Assembly: GCA_003354055.1 (NCBI GenBank) | Contig: PIVQ01000093.1 | Coordinates: forward strand, 1-15,762 | Source: Desulfobacteraceae bacterium | GTDB lineage: Bacteria > Desulfobacterota > Desulfobacteria > Desulfobacterales > Desulfobacteraceae | Reading direction: 5' to 3' | DNA length: 15,762 bases | Part shown: in pieces, positions 1 through 6,619 of the stretch | Layout: every line of letters begins with the position of its first letter | How positions within the stretch are numbered: position 1 is the stretch's first letter | Position numbers and translations under genes: made by a program | The notes under the pieces: generated by a model | What the model was told of the DNA's origin: nothing | Databases searched by the model: none | The model's input: only the letters and a program-made list of their open reading frames with translations

Positions 1-102
1 CTGGCCAACCTTTAGTTGACCTGAGAAAATCGCATCTTGTATTTGTTCTACAATATCTTGATAAACTCTTACCCCTGTGGCGGGCCTGAATGGCAAGTTC
101 AT
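1..102 (-). CDS. GntR-family transcriptional regulator, N-terminal fragment
   Basis: The first 34 residues of a gene run off the left edge. The product starts MNLPFRPATGVRVYQDIVEQ and continues through DAIFSGQLKVGQ. This matches the opening helix of the GntR winged-helix domain in the FadR/FCD subfamily, where a (V/L)Y..I...I...I..G.L..G pattern precedes the 'LPSERELA' recognition part, which here lies outside the window. The start is well fixed: AGGAGGG at 108-114 (minus strand) lies 5 bases before ATG at 102-100. FCD-type regulators usually bind DNA as dimers and respond to organic acids. The ligand-binding domain is not visible, so ligand and subfamily are unknown. The gene points away from everything else in the left part of the window. 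Confidence 0.8.
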   Translation of the reverse strand, partial: MNLPFRPATGVRVYQDIVEQIQDAIFSGQLKVGQ

Positions 103-262
103 ATAATCCCTCCTGCATGCACGTTATTTATAATTATGCCGATCATAATCCCCTTGAATGATTCTATTCCTTTTTGGAGGGATTCCGATTCATTGAACCG
201 TTTGATTGTGCTACGTTGATCAACCTATCAGCATGGATTTTGGTTGTCAAACCTCCTTTGTT

Positions 263-448
263 TCGCTCGATGGATTGTGTGAAGTGTCTCAAATGACCGG
301 GAGAGAGGCATGAAAACGTGGTCGCACGGCTCACCATGCCTCTGCCAAGGGGCTGAAGTTTGATACTGTCTTTATTGTGGGGTGTGAGGAACGGCTCTTT
401 TTCCATTGGTGGTTCAGTGTCGACGACATTGCATTTCTAATCCTTTAA
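263..448 (+). pseudogene. Decayed UvrD/Rep-type superfamily 1 helicase fragment
   Basis: No full open frame exists here, but joined frames read like the C-terminal motor domain of a UvrD/PcrA/Rep helicase. From 341 the plus strand encodes SAKGLKFDTVFIVGCEE followed by RLFFH. This closely follows the UvrD motif V block (H-[SA]-A-K-G-L-E-F-x-x-V-F-[IL]-V-G-x-E-E-G-x-x-P). Just upstream, in another frame, 312-338 encodes ENVVARLTM, which matches the strand that normally precedes the motif V histidine. One missing base near 338-340 (a CAC or CAT codon reduced to CC) would join the two. A third frame (263-310) gives SLDGLCEVSQMTGREA, resembling the segment before it. The reading ends at TAA 446-448, without the motif VI 'ITRA' region. 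The frameshifts, premature stop and lack of flanking helicase sequence mean it is not functional. The 263-310 part is the least certain. Confidence 0.6.
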
Positions 449-455
449 AAAAAAC

Positions 456-492
456 TTGCAATTATTAAAAAAATATTAAATAACGGTGTTAT
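456..492 (+). promoter_or_regulatory. Promoter zone and candidate TetR operator upstream of the tetR-type gene
   Basis: An A+T-rich stretch contains a possible -35 (TTGCAA, 456-461) followed by TATTAAATAA. The match to a -10 at normal spacing is only fair. The palindrome ATAACGGTGTTAT occupies 480-492 and ends 3 bases before the ATG. A near-identical 13-mer, ATAACGCCGTTAT, lies before the next gene, and both are followed by CT. No clear ribosome site precedes this ATG, so repressor bound here could block both promoter clearance and ribosome access. Confidence 0.55.
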
Positions 493-495
493 CTT

Positions 496-1113
496 ATGAA
501 ACCAAAAAGCGACCAGACAAAAGCGTTAATACTGAACACTGCCAGTCAAGAATTTCTTGATAAGGGGTTCAGGAATGCTTCCTTGCGGAGCATTGCCAAA
601 GAAATTAATGGCACCACTGGTGTTATTTATACCTATTTCAAAAACAAGAACCAAATTTTTGAAACCTTGGTTCATCCGGTCATTGGTGAATTTGAAAAAC
701 GGCTTGCCACTGAAGAAATATCCATAAAAGAAGCTATAGAAGAAGCAGGAATGAGCCCCAAAACATGGTTTACAAAAAATCTAAAATTTATGACCGAATT
801 AATTGAAAAATATCCAAATGAAATGAAATTATTATTTTTAAAGGCAGAAGGATCTTCATTCCATAATTATAAGGACCTGTTAATAGAAAAAGGGACAGTC
901 AGAAGCCTTACGATTTTTAGAACACTAAAGCGGAACAACGCATTTGAAGGTCAGCAGATTTCTGAATTTTTTGTCCTCAATCTGGTGAAATACGTCATTA
1001 ATGTTGCGGTGGAAATTTTAAAACAAAACAAAAACCAAAAAGAGATTAGTATTTATGAAAATGAAATCGCATCATTTTTATTCAGTGGCTGGAAGGCGTT
1101 GGTTGAGGTTTAA
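496..1113 (+). CDS. TetR/AcrR-family transcriptional regulator
   Basis: This 205-residue protein has the usual TetR-family length. The N-terminal DNA-binding domain spans about residues 8-58. It contains ILNTASQEFLDKGFRNASL, then the helix-turn-helix with SIAKEINGTTGVIYTYFKNK, matching the family signature (IA...G.s.G.iY.YF.nKe.L). The remaining ~145 residues are helical and variable, as expected for a ligand-binding and dimerisation domain. The ligand cannot be inferred. There is no good ribosome site before ATG 496, but the domain begins at once, so this start is preferred. The dehydrogenase gene follows 70 bases downstream on the same strand. Matching palindromes upstream of both genes suggest autoregulation and control of that neighbour. 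The gene is markedly A+T-rich compared with the right half of the window. Confidence 0.9.
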   Translation: MKPKSDQTKALILNTASQEFLDKGFRNASLRSIAKEINGTTGVIYTYFKNKNQIFETLVHPVIGEFEKRLATEEISIKEAIEEAGMSPKTWFTKNLKFMTELIEKYPNEMKLLFLKAEGSSFHNYKDLLIEKGTVRSLTIFRTLKRNNAFEGQQISEFFVLNLVKYVINVAVEILKQNKNQKEISIYENEIASFLFSGWKALVEV

Positions 1114-1118
1114 AAAAA

Positions 1119-1149
1119 TTTACTTTAAGACATAACGCCGTTATCTAAT
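1119..1149 (+). promoter_or_regulatory. Candidate promoter and TetR operator for the dehydrogenase gene
   Basis: The palindrome ATAACGCCGTTAT (1132-1144; half-site ATAACG, one central base) lies between a possible -35 (TTTACT, 1119-1124) and a possible -10 (TCTAAT, 1144-1149, 5 of 6 consensus; spacer 19, slightly long). It nearly repeats the palindrome before the tetR-type gene (480-492), and both are followed by CT. An operator between -35 and -10 is the classic arrangement for repression. The promoter elements are a by-eye prediction; the repeated palindrome is directly visible. Confidence 0.55.
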
Positions 1150-1183
1150 AATCCGTAATTTTGAGCATTAAAGGTAAGCCAAT

Positions 1184-2179
1184 ATGAAAATTATCATCAC
1201 AGGCGCAACAGGATTCGTAGGAAGAAACCTGTCCGAAAGCTTTCATGGTGAAGGCATTGAAGTGATCGCAACAGGACGTTCTTTAACGGTGGGAAATGAA
1301 CTGATAAAAAAAGGCATTGATTTTGTTCAGGCCGATATTACAGATCCCATTCAATTGAATGCGGTTTTTTGCCCTGCAGATTGTATCATTCATTGTGCCG
1401 GAAAAGCCGGAGACTGGGGAAAGTACAAGGCATTTTATGAGGCCAATGTCATTGGAACCCAAAATGTCATCCAGGCGTGCAAAACTCACCAGATAAAAAA
1501 AATAATTTTTATTTCCAGCCCAAGTGTCTACTATAACGGAAAGGACCGGTATAACACCCTTGAGAGCGATCCCCTTCCTGAAAAACAATTTCACTACGGA
1601 AAAACAAAACTGATTGCTGAAAGAGACTTGCTGGCACTTGAGCATGAAGGGTTTAAAAGCATCATACTCAGACCCAGGGCTGTATATGGAAAATATGACA
1701 ATACCATTGTCCCGCGTATTCTACAATTATCTGAAAAAAAACAGATTCCATTAATAAATAACGGAAACGCCTTAATTGATATTACCTATGTCGGCAATTT
1801 TATCATGGCGGTTAAAAATTGCCTGACAGCACCAGATGAGGCATGGAATGAAGTCTACAACATCTCCAACGGAGACCCCATCAGTGTTAAAGAATGGTTT
1901 TCTCTTGTTTTAGAAATTTTTGATCGCCCTTTTAAGTCAAAAAATGTTCCTGAACTTCTTGCCAGACAAATTGCAGGCATAATGGAGTTGATGAGCAAAC
2001 TGCCGTTTGGCAATAAAAAACCCCCAATGACAAAATTTTCAGTAGGGTACATGGCCAAATCCATGACCATGTCCATTGAAAAAGCCAAGCAAACTTTAAA
2101 CTATTCACCCATAATCAGTAACCAGCAAGGCTTTGAATACTATCGAAATTGGATGTCCAAAAAAACGCAACAGAAATAA
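1184..2179 (+). CDS. NAD(P)-dependent extended short-chain dehydrogenase/epimerase
   Basis: This 331-residue protein is a Rossmann-fold extended SDR. The cofactor loop GATGFVG (residues 7-13) lies in the first beta-alpha turn, and ADITD (50-54) matches the strand contacting the adenine. The catalytic set is SSPSVYY (111-117, serine) and YGKTK (Tyr138, Lys142, the YxxxK pair). LRPRAVYG (162-169) and the later ITYVGNF (200-206) resemble the 3-beta-hydroxysteroid dehydrogenase / 2-alkyl-3-oxoalkanoate reductase branch, where the D-[VI]-T-Y-V-x-N block is typical, rather than UDP-sugar epimerases. The substrate is unknown; a hydrophobic ketone or alcohol is an inference from that branch. A weak AAGG site (1171-1174) precedes ATG 1184. 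The upstream palindrome suggests repression by the adjacent TetR-type protein. The cytoplasmic location is inferred from the absence of a signal peptide. Confidence 0.88.
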   Translation: MKIIITGATGFVGRNLSESFHGEGIEVIATGRSLTVGNELIKKGIDFVQADITDPIQLNAVFCPADCIIHCAGKAGDWGKYKAFYEANVIGTQNVIQACKTHQIKKIIFISSPSVYYNGKDRYNTLESDPLPEKQFHYGKTKLIAERDLLALEHEGFKSIILRPRAVYGKYDNTIVPRILQLSEKKQIPLINNGNALIDITYVGNFIMAVKNCLTAPDEAWNEVYNISNGDPISVKEWFSLVLEIFDRPFKSKNVPELLARQIAGIMELMSKLPFGNKKPPMTKFSVGYMAKSMTMSIEKAKQTLNYSPIISNQQGFEYYRNWMSKKTQQK

Positions 2180-2279
2180 CCTCTTACAGCCCTGGGGACA
2201 AACAACGCAATCATTTTTTAATTCCCGCAGGATTTATCCACGAGAAGTTCTGCTATCAGTAGTTCCCTGTTTGACAAAA

Positions 2280-2345
2280 TTAACATTTTGATTTTTCTGC
2301 CTTCAATCCATATTCTTTGGCAATTCTCAGGGGCTCTTTAGCCGT
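2280..2345 (-). pseudogene. 3'-end relic of an M14 carboxypeptidase gene
   Basis: Read on the minus strand directly after the TAG of the binding-protein gene, and in the same frame, this stretch encodes TAKEPLRIAKEYGLKAEKSKC and a TAA stop (2280-2282). It matches the C-terminus of the intact M14 gene at 5193-6185, which ends AAKETLRIAKEYGQTVRYLTKN. Over about 36 aligned bases I count 5 differences. This looks like the tail of a second copy of that gene, left by recombination or partial deletion. It is too short to function alone. Confidence 0.7.
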
Positions 2346-3215
2346 CTATTGAATCCTCTTTAAATAGAATTCGTCATAGAGTTTTCTATATAATTCTTTA
2401 TTTGACATCCACTGCTCCCAAATTTCACGATATGATGGTTTTGGGATTTCTTCTTTAAGAATTTCATCTATTCTGTTAACGACTGTCTTTCCCCACTTGT
2501 TTTTTGAACAATGAATGTAACTGATCAGATAAGGTTCTGTTTCTTTGATAGGAATGAAAATTAATTCGTCTGCTTGTTCCTCAGACCAGAGTTCTCTGAC
2601 CAGATACTGAAGTTCCCAATCGTATCCCAGTATATATTCCACACGATCATAAAGAAGCATTTGTATCAATCCTTTTGTTAAATCACCTGACGCTCTTTTA
2701 TGGACATTGCTGCTGTCTTTGTGCGCCTCTAAAAGTTGATCGATTTTGCCACTAAATTTGCGATCCTGTGTGACCCCAAGTCTTAGATCTTTATTTTTCA
2801 ACGTTACCGCAAGGGAGGCTTTTAGTTCATTGCCGAATAGATGGCGATTTCTCTTTTTTGTAATAATGCCATTGGCTGAGATAAAACTTGATGGAATTGT
2901 GTTAAAATATCCGTACGCCTCCCGATCAGATGTTTTAAAGGTTGCACTGGTGCATACATTTTCTTCCTTTCGCATCATTATTTCAGCTCTACTGATATTC
3001 GCTACAGTTCTGTGATGGGTGTACTCGGTTAACTTTTCGATCAATAATTTCTGAATTAAATCTGCTCCGCCTCTCCCTTTATAGGGGCCCTCGAAAATCC
3101 ATACCGGTGCAAAATCATTCTCTATCCAGGTGATGGAATCTTTTTCCTGGCCGAATGAACTGCAAGGAAATATCAAAACAGAAAAAAATATCAGTATCGC
3201 AATTCTACTCTTCAT
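2346..3215 (-). CDS. Periplasmic solute-binding protein, TIGR02285-like (SBP_bac_3 fold)
   Basis: This 289-residue exported protein has an N-terminal signal peptide (MKSRIAILIFFSVLIFPCSS, probable cleavage after SSFG). The mature part opens with ITWIENDFAPVWIFEGPYKG then RGGADLIQKLL. This follows the TIGR02285 pattern (W...df.P.....gp..G.G..d......), a family related to amino-acid-type periplasmic binding proteins whose ligands are mostly undefined. Further blocks fit the family: NISRAEIMMRKEENVC, then LRLGVTQDRKFSGKID in the second lobe. ATG 3215 is chosen because GGGAGG (3221-3226) lies 5 bases upstream and a signal peptide follows at once. The open frame continues 35 codons further, but that extension has neither a ribosome site nor a signal. 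No permease or ATPase is adjacent, so it may be an orphan receptor. The stop codon is followed in frame by an M14 relic. Confidence 0.8.
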   Translation of the reverse strand: MKSRIAILIFFSVLIFPCSSFGQEKDSITWIENDFAPVWIFEGPYKGRGGADLIQKLLIEKLTEYTHHRTVANISRAEIMMRKEENVCTSATFKTSDREAYGYFNTIPSSFISANGIITKKRNRHLFGNELKASLAVTLKNKDLRLGVTQDRKFSGKIDQLLEAHKDSSNVHKRASGDLTKGLIQMLLYDRVEYILGYDWELQYLVRELWSEEQADELIFIPIKETEPYLISYIHCSKNKWGKTVVNRIDEILKEEIPKPSYREIWEQWMSNKELYRKLYDEFYLKRIQ

Positions 3216-3371
3216 ATTGACCTCCCAAAAAAAGTTCATTATCAATGATGCCTGATGAAAAGTATCCTTTCCATCTCCATATTTTTCAGCCAAAACAGTG
3301 ATGCTGTTCCTGTCAGGCAAATCATACGATTTTAGTTTGTGACGATGTTTTATATTGGCAAGCAGGAAAAT

Positions 3372-3401
3372 ATATTAGCATGCGGATTCTTATCAAATCA
3401 A
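3372..3401 (-). promoter_or_regulatory. Predicted sigma-70 promoter for the TIGR02285-like gene
   Basis: On the minus strand TTGATT (3396-3401) and TAATAT (3372-3377) are separated by 18 bases. This is a fair sigma-70 match and gives a leader of roughly 150 nucleotides to the ATG at 3215. It is predicted by eye only. Confidence 0.4.
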
Positions 3402-3543
3402 ACATTTTTAGCTTAAATTAAAAACAATGATGGTTAATTCAGTTTAAGCTTATGATTTCTTTCAGGCAGACCTGCCTTTTTTCCCGGGTACGAGCAGCCC
3501 CTAAAATGATAGGATAATAAGAAGCCAAAAACAATGGTAATAG

Positions 3544-3582
3544 CCTGAGTTGTGCCTATGGCACAACTCAGGGCCATTTTTT
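3544..3582 (+). terminator. Strong intrinsic terminator hairpin
   Basis: CCTGAGTTGTGCC and GGCACAACTCAGG form a perfect 13-bp stem around the 3-base loop TAT (3544-3572). Four bases later, T6 occupies 3577-3582. This is a textbook rho-independent terminator reading on the plus strand. No plus-strand gene lies upstream of it in the gap, so it may end a small RNA or act as a barrier. In the minus direction a T5 run occurs only about 12 bases beyond the stem, so it could also terminate the CARDB-type transcript weakly. Confidence 0.8.
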
Positions 3583-3657
3583 AAGGCAATACAATTAAAA
3601 ATTATACGGAAATTGGCCTTTGATACACCAGTTTGCATTTAGGCACTCATAGTTTCT

Positions 3658-3713
3658 GCAAAAGTCTCAGAATACTATGGAATAGTATTTGTCTTTTTTC
3701 ATGAAACTTTTGC
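3658..3713. repeat. Nested inverted repeats
   Basis: The outer arms are GCAAAAGT (3658-3665) and ACTTTTGC (3706-3713). Inside them, AATACTA (3671-3677) and TAGTATT (3683-3689) flank TGGAA. Both pairs are perfect. The inner hairpin is followed by GTC and T6 on the plus strand. It could be an RNA structure or a pair of protein-binding sites; the sequence does not decide. Confidence 0.5.
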
Positions 3714-3779
3714 CAAGGGTAAACACGTCCTGACTAAGATCAATTAATCCACCTGTTTAATTTAGTTGAGCCCTGACCA

Positions 3780-5132
3780 TCAGGGGAAAAGCTTAACCTC
3801 AAGGGTATTATTACCTTCATTGGCTTCGTTTATTTTGTTGTTAGAGTCAATGGCTGCAGTCACGGTTGCATTCTGTTTGAGTACATATTTTGTATTATAC
3901 ACCACTTTGCCAGCCTTCCTGGCCAGTTTTTTGTTAGGATCAAATGTGGCCAGGCCTATGTTGCCCCACCCCAGTCCATTCATTTTGAGGTTGAGAAGGG
4001 GCTGGGAAGACCCGGACCATAGCGAATGATCCAGGCTGGCTAAGCCGGCGTTAGAGATTTCCACCAATACTTGCCTTGAGTTGCTCAGACGGATGGCTGA
4101 AACCCTAAGGTCAGGCTTTGTCTGAATGGGTGCCATGGCAATTTTCTGGATCTTTGGCGGACCCAGTTGAATAGTTTTAGTGTTGTTCTGCTTACTTTCT
4201 TCCAAAAGTTTGTTGCCCGGATCAATGGTCACCGTGACCTTGGTGGATGCGGTGATTTTGACTTTTTCAAACAGATAATCCGTGGCCCCTCTTCTATATC
4301 GGGTCTTTTCATGGGGATCTGCAGCTTTCAGGGTTGTTCCATAGCTGCGGTTGCCAACCTTGGCCAACAGGACAATGGCCTCAGGTCCTTTTTTATGCCA
4401 CCGGGCCGGGTGGACAGCGCATTCTCCTCGGTTGCTTATCCTGGTAACCAGATTTTTGTTCTGGTTCAGATATACCTTGTCCACTGATAAATCCGGTAAG
4501 CATTCAAACATTTTTTCCGCGTTTCTGTCTAACTCGTTGTGGTTTCCAGGATAGCTGATAAAGATGGACCCCGTGGCCTTGAACTGGGATATATTGCGAA
4601 AAATAATGATGTATTTACCATTGGTTTTTCTCAATTCCGGATCATCTACCCCATGGCGAATATTCTCAGTATATCCTTCCCTGTCTTTTCCGCACCGCAT
4701 CTGGCCGTGATAGTAGGCTGGTTTTTTTTCTTTTTTCCCAAAGAGCCGTTTCATACCCCTGACCCATTTTCGAATTTTATCTCCGGCCAGATATTCTAAG
4801 GGGTTGTACTCATTGGCGTTGTTAACCCATTGTTTCCATTTTGAGGTTGGCATATTTTTAAAGGCCCTGGCATCCACCATAACAAGTCTGAGCGGTTCGT
4901 AGTTCTGATTAGGCGGTTGGGGAATCAAATTGTCTATTTTTACACTGACAACGATTTCTCCCGGACGATCCACCTCAATAGGGTAGTAAAGGGTATAGGA
5001 GCCATCCTGTTCTGCTTTGTGGAGTGTGAAGTACTTTTGTTTGACAGCATCTTCTTGGGCTGAGGCCGTGATGGGAGATACCAGAAGGGTTATTGCCAAA
5101 ATCATGAATAGGGAAATTGATTTGCGATTCAT
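3780..5132 (-). CDS. Secreted protein with two CARDB-like domains
   Basis: This 450-residue exported protein has a signal peptide at residues 1-25 (hydrophobic core LFMILAITLLV, cleavage after ASA or ASAQ). An N-terminal region (about 30-210) of unknown fold includes a basic stretch GKKEKKP (132-138). Two related beta-rich repeats follow: CLPDLSVDKVYLN (211-223) through EESKQNNTKTIQL (311-323), and KPDLRVSAIRLSN (339-351) through NEANEGNNTLEVKL (435-448). The 'PDL' start and the closing 'E...NN' block are hallmarks of the CARDB fold, often found in extracellular adhesion or peptidase-linked proteins. AAGAGG (5139-5144) lies 6 bases before the ATG. The gene starts 60 bases after the M14 carboxypeptidase stop on the same strand, so cotranscription is likely. 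A role in binding an extracellular peptide or surface polymer is inference. Confidence 0.75.
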   Translation of the reverse strand: MNRKSISLFMILAITLLVSPITASAQEDAVKQKYFTLHKAEQDGSYTLYYPIEVDRPGEIVVSVKIDNLIPQPPNQNYEPLRLVMVDARAFKNMPTSKWKQWVNNANEYNPLEYLAGDKIRKWVRGMKRLFGKKEKKPAYYHGQMRCGKDREGYTENIRHGVDDPELRKTNGKYIIIFRNISQFKATGSIFISYPGNHNELDRNAEKMFECLPDLSVDKVYLNQNKNLVTRISNRGECAVHPARWHKKGPEAIVLLAKVGNRSYGTTLKAADPHEKTRYRRGATDYLFEKVKITASTKVTVTIDPGNKLLEESKQNNTKTIQLGPPKIQKIAMAPIQTKPDLRVSAIRLSNSRQVLVEISNAGLASLDHSLWSGSSQPLLNLKMNGLGWGNIGLATFDPNKKLARKAGKVVYNTKYVLKQNATVTAAIDSNNKINEANEGNNTLEVKLFP

Positions 5133-5192
5133 GGAAAACCTCTTGAAATTAGATAGTTGAAATTAAGAACTTAGGTTAAAATAGAATGAGAA

Positions 5193-6185
5193 TTAGTTTT
5201 TTGTCAAGTACCGGACTGTCTGACCATATTCTTTGGCTATCCTCAGGGTCTCTTTTGCTGCCTCACTGCATTCCCTGACAATTTCAAGCGCTTCAGGCAG
5301 AGGCGGTTTATACTCGGTTCCATTTTCAATGACAAAGGCAAAGGCACCTTTTTTGAAATAGGAATAGTCGTCTGAAGCGCCGTTTACGACTTTTGATTCA
5401 ATTCTTTCGTATTCTTTACCCCTTGCACTTTTAATGGCATCAAAGAGCCTGTCCTGGATAAGCTTAAAGTAGGCCAGTTCGTCTTTATCCTGAATCCCTA
5501 TGGGGCGTCGGATCTGATTGCCCCTTGAGTGGAAGTCATAGACAAATTTGATATTTGGGTTTTCATCGAGGATGGCGGCCACATTCCGTGTTTCCGGTTC
5601 AGAAAAGGGATAGGGCCCGCTATAGGAATTTTCCTTGGGGTCTTTTGGCTGCCATTGATAATCATAATTTCTGTTGCAGTCCACCCCCCGATACTCTGAA
5701 TCAGGAATTTTGCACCGTGTCTTCCGCCAGTTGGGATCGTCATAGAGGGCATAGTTAAGGCCGTCAGGATTGCTGACCGCAACAATATAAATATCTGTGG
5801 AATCCATGAGACCGGTGATTTCTTTTACTGCCGGATCATCACTTTTAGGATTGTAGTTTACTAAAAGCTGCTGGGCAACTTCCAGCATGATCATGGGTTG
5901 CATCACCTCTCTGGCATGGGGAGCTGCGGCAAGAAGGACCCCCGGCTTATCAGATCTATTATTTTTTCCTAATTTCATATAGCGAAGAGGAGCTGTACCA
6001 ATAAGGTTTTTCATCTTCCCATCGTAGCCGGATGTTGCATAATTTCTTGTAACAATTGAAACAAGGTCAGGGTAAGTTTTTGCAAGTGCCATCATCTTGA
6101 TATCAACTGCTTTTCCATCAACGTAATCTGTTACAAATCCACTTTTAAATGCACTGTTGTTTTTAATTGCAGCATTGTCCTTCAT
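5193..6185 (-). CDS. M14-family zinc metallocarboxypeptidase
   Basis: This 330-residue peptidase has the zinc motif APHARE (His90, Glu93). The substrate-binding Asn-Arg is in GVDCNRNYDYQW (residues 168-179), GPYPFSEPET (190-199) follows, and the third zinc ligand is in FVYDFHSRG (His219). The likely catalytic glutamate is in FVIENGTEY (Glu287). All residues needed for hydrolysis of C-terminal amino acids appear present. Most bacterial relatives are exported, yet this one starts MKDNAAIKNNSAFKSGF with no signal peptide. The start is awkward: GAGGG lies about 10 bases upstream, and an in-frame TAA five codons before the ATG is contributed by the TTA at the boundary of the inverted-repeat element at 6204-6315. 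The gene may therefore have lost its original 5' end. The CARDB-type secreted protein follows 60 bases downstream. A relic of a second copy of the 3' end lies at 2280-2345. Confidence 0.85.
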   Translation of the reverse strand: MKDNAAIKNNSAFKSGFVTDYVDGKAVDIKMMALAKTYPDLVSIVTRNYATSGYDGKMKNLIGTAPLRYMKLGKNNRSDKPGVLLAAAPHAREVMQPMIMLEVAQQLLVNYNPKSDDPAVKEITGLMDSTDIYIVAVSNPDGLNYALYDDPNWRKTRCKIPDSEYRGVDCNRNYDYQWQPKDPKENSYSGPYPFSEPETRNVAAILDENPNIKFVYDFHSRGNQIRRPIGIQDKDELAYFKLIQDRLFDAIKSARGKEYERIESKVVNGASDDYSYFKKGAFAFVIENGTEYKPPLPEALEIVRECSEAAKETLRIAKEYGQTVRYLTKN

Positions 6186-6619
6186 CGGATAATTTCCCTC
6201 TTAGGCGGAGCATCAAAAATAAACCACCCAGGTAGTTGGCGTGGCTTTCCATCGACGGCTATTCACTTAGGATGGTCACTTTTTATATTTGGAGATTTAA
6301 ATTTGGCGCCACACCTTAAGCCTTTTATTTAAGATAAAAATCATTACCGGCTTGAAAATGCAAGTGTAAACTTGGGACATCGGAAAATCGCTCTGTTGTC
6401 AGGGGAAATTTGGGAGGGGATGTTCCCAATAAAATTGCATTGTTTTTGTTCGGTGATGGTGGTAAAAATTAAGGCGATAAGCTTAAAAAAAAGATACGCC
6501 ATTTTCATTGAGGCGTGGGTTAGGTTACTTTGCGGATAAATCGGTGAAACACTGTTTACCGTTCGGGGTACAGGCCATCGGTAACCGTATGACGATTCAT
6601 GATCAGGGAGGAAAAACCA
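6186..6619. other. Divergent gap between M14 and binding-protein genes
   Basis: This 434-base gap holds the MITE-like element (6204-6315). About 300 further bases must contain the promoter of the plus-strand binding-protein genes, but I could not pick a convincing -35/-10 pair. A 6-bp hairpin (TTACCG at 6556-6561 with CGGTAA at 6579-6584) lies in the probable leader, about 20 bases before the ribosome site. The open frames crossing this region lack starts, ribosome sites and family resemblance. Confidence 0.5.
6204..6315. mobile_element. MITE-like inverted-repeat element, copy 1
   Basis: This 112-base non-coding element is repeated at 7780-7890. The first ~42 bases of the two copies differ at only two positions; the rest is looser. 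The ends are imperfect inverted repeats (left GGCGGAGCATCAAAAATAAA; right end, reversed, GGTGTGGCGCCAAATTTAAA). TTA flanks it on both sides (6201-6203 and 6316-6318), consistent with a 3-bp target duplication. The outer flanks are unrelated to those of copy 2, which argues for separate insertions. No transposase is present. The parent family is not assigned; an internally deleted insertion sequence is likely. Confidence 0.6.

Larger units (their letters stand above)
103..495. other. Intergenic stretch between gntR-type and tetR-type genes
   Basis: This 393-base stretch has no intact gene. It holds the 5' flank of the GntR-type gene, a decayed helicase fragment (about 263-448, listed separately) and an A+T-rich segment (about 445-480) that probably carries the promoter of the TetR-type gene. 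A minus-strand open frame at 164-406 is the reverse of the helicase relic and has no convincing start or family resemblance. Confidence 0.6.
3216..3779. other. Long non-coding gap rich in inverted repeats
   Basis: This 564-base gap between two minus-strand genes contains no credible coding sequence. From left to right it holds the binding-protein promoter, a short hairpin AGGCA-gacc-TGCCT followed by six T (3464-3482), a very strong hairpin with a T tract (3544-3582), nested inverted repeats (3658-3713), and a small CCCTGA-cca-TCAGGG repeat (3771-3785) over the stop codon of the CARDB-type gene. The density of hairpins suggests termination plus possibly a small RNA. Confidence 0.6.

Noticed and set aside
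3216..3320. 35-codon N-terminal extension of the TIGR02285-like gene
   Set aside because: It has no ribosome site, would bury the signal peptide, and the internal ATG has a strong GGGAGG site.
6333..6400. Plus-strand phrase VNLGHRKIALLSGE resembling the LacI-family 'LGHRRIA' block
   Set aside because: It is only about ten residues long, has no start, and the surrounding translation shows no other LacI feature, so chance resemblance is likely.
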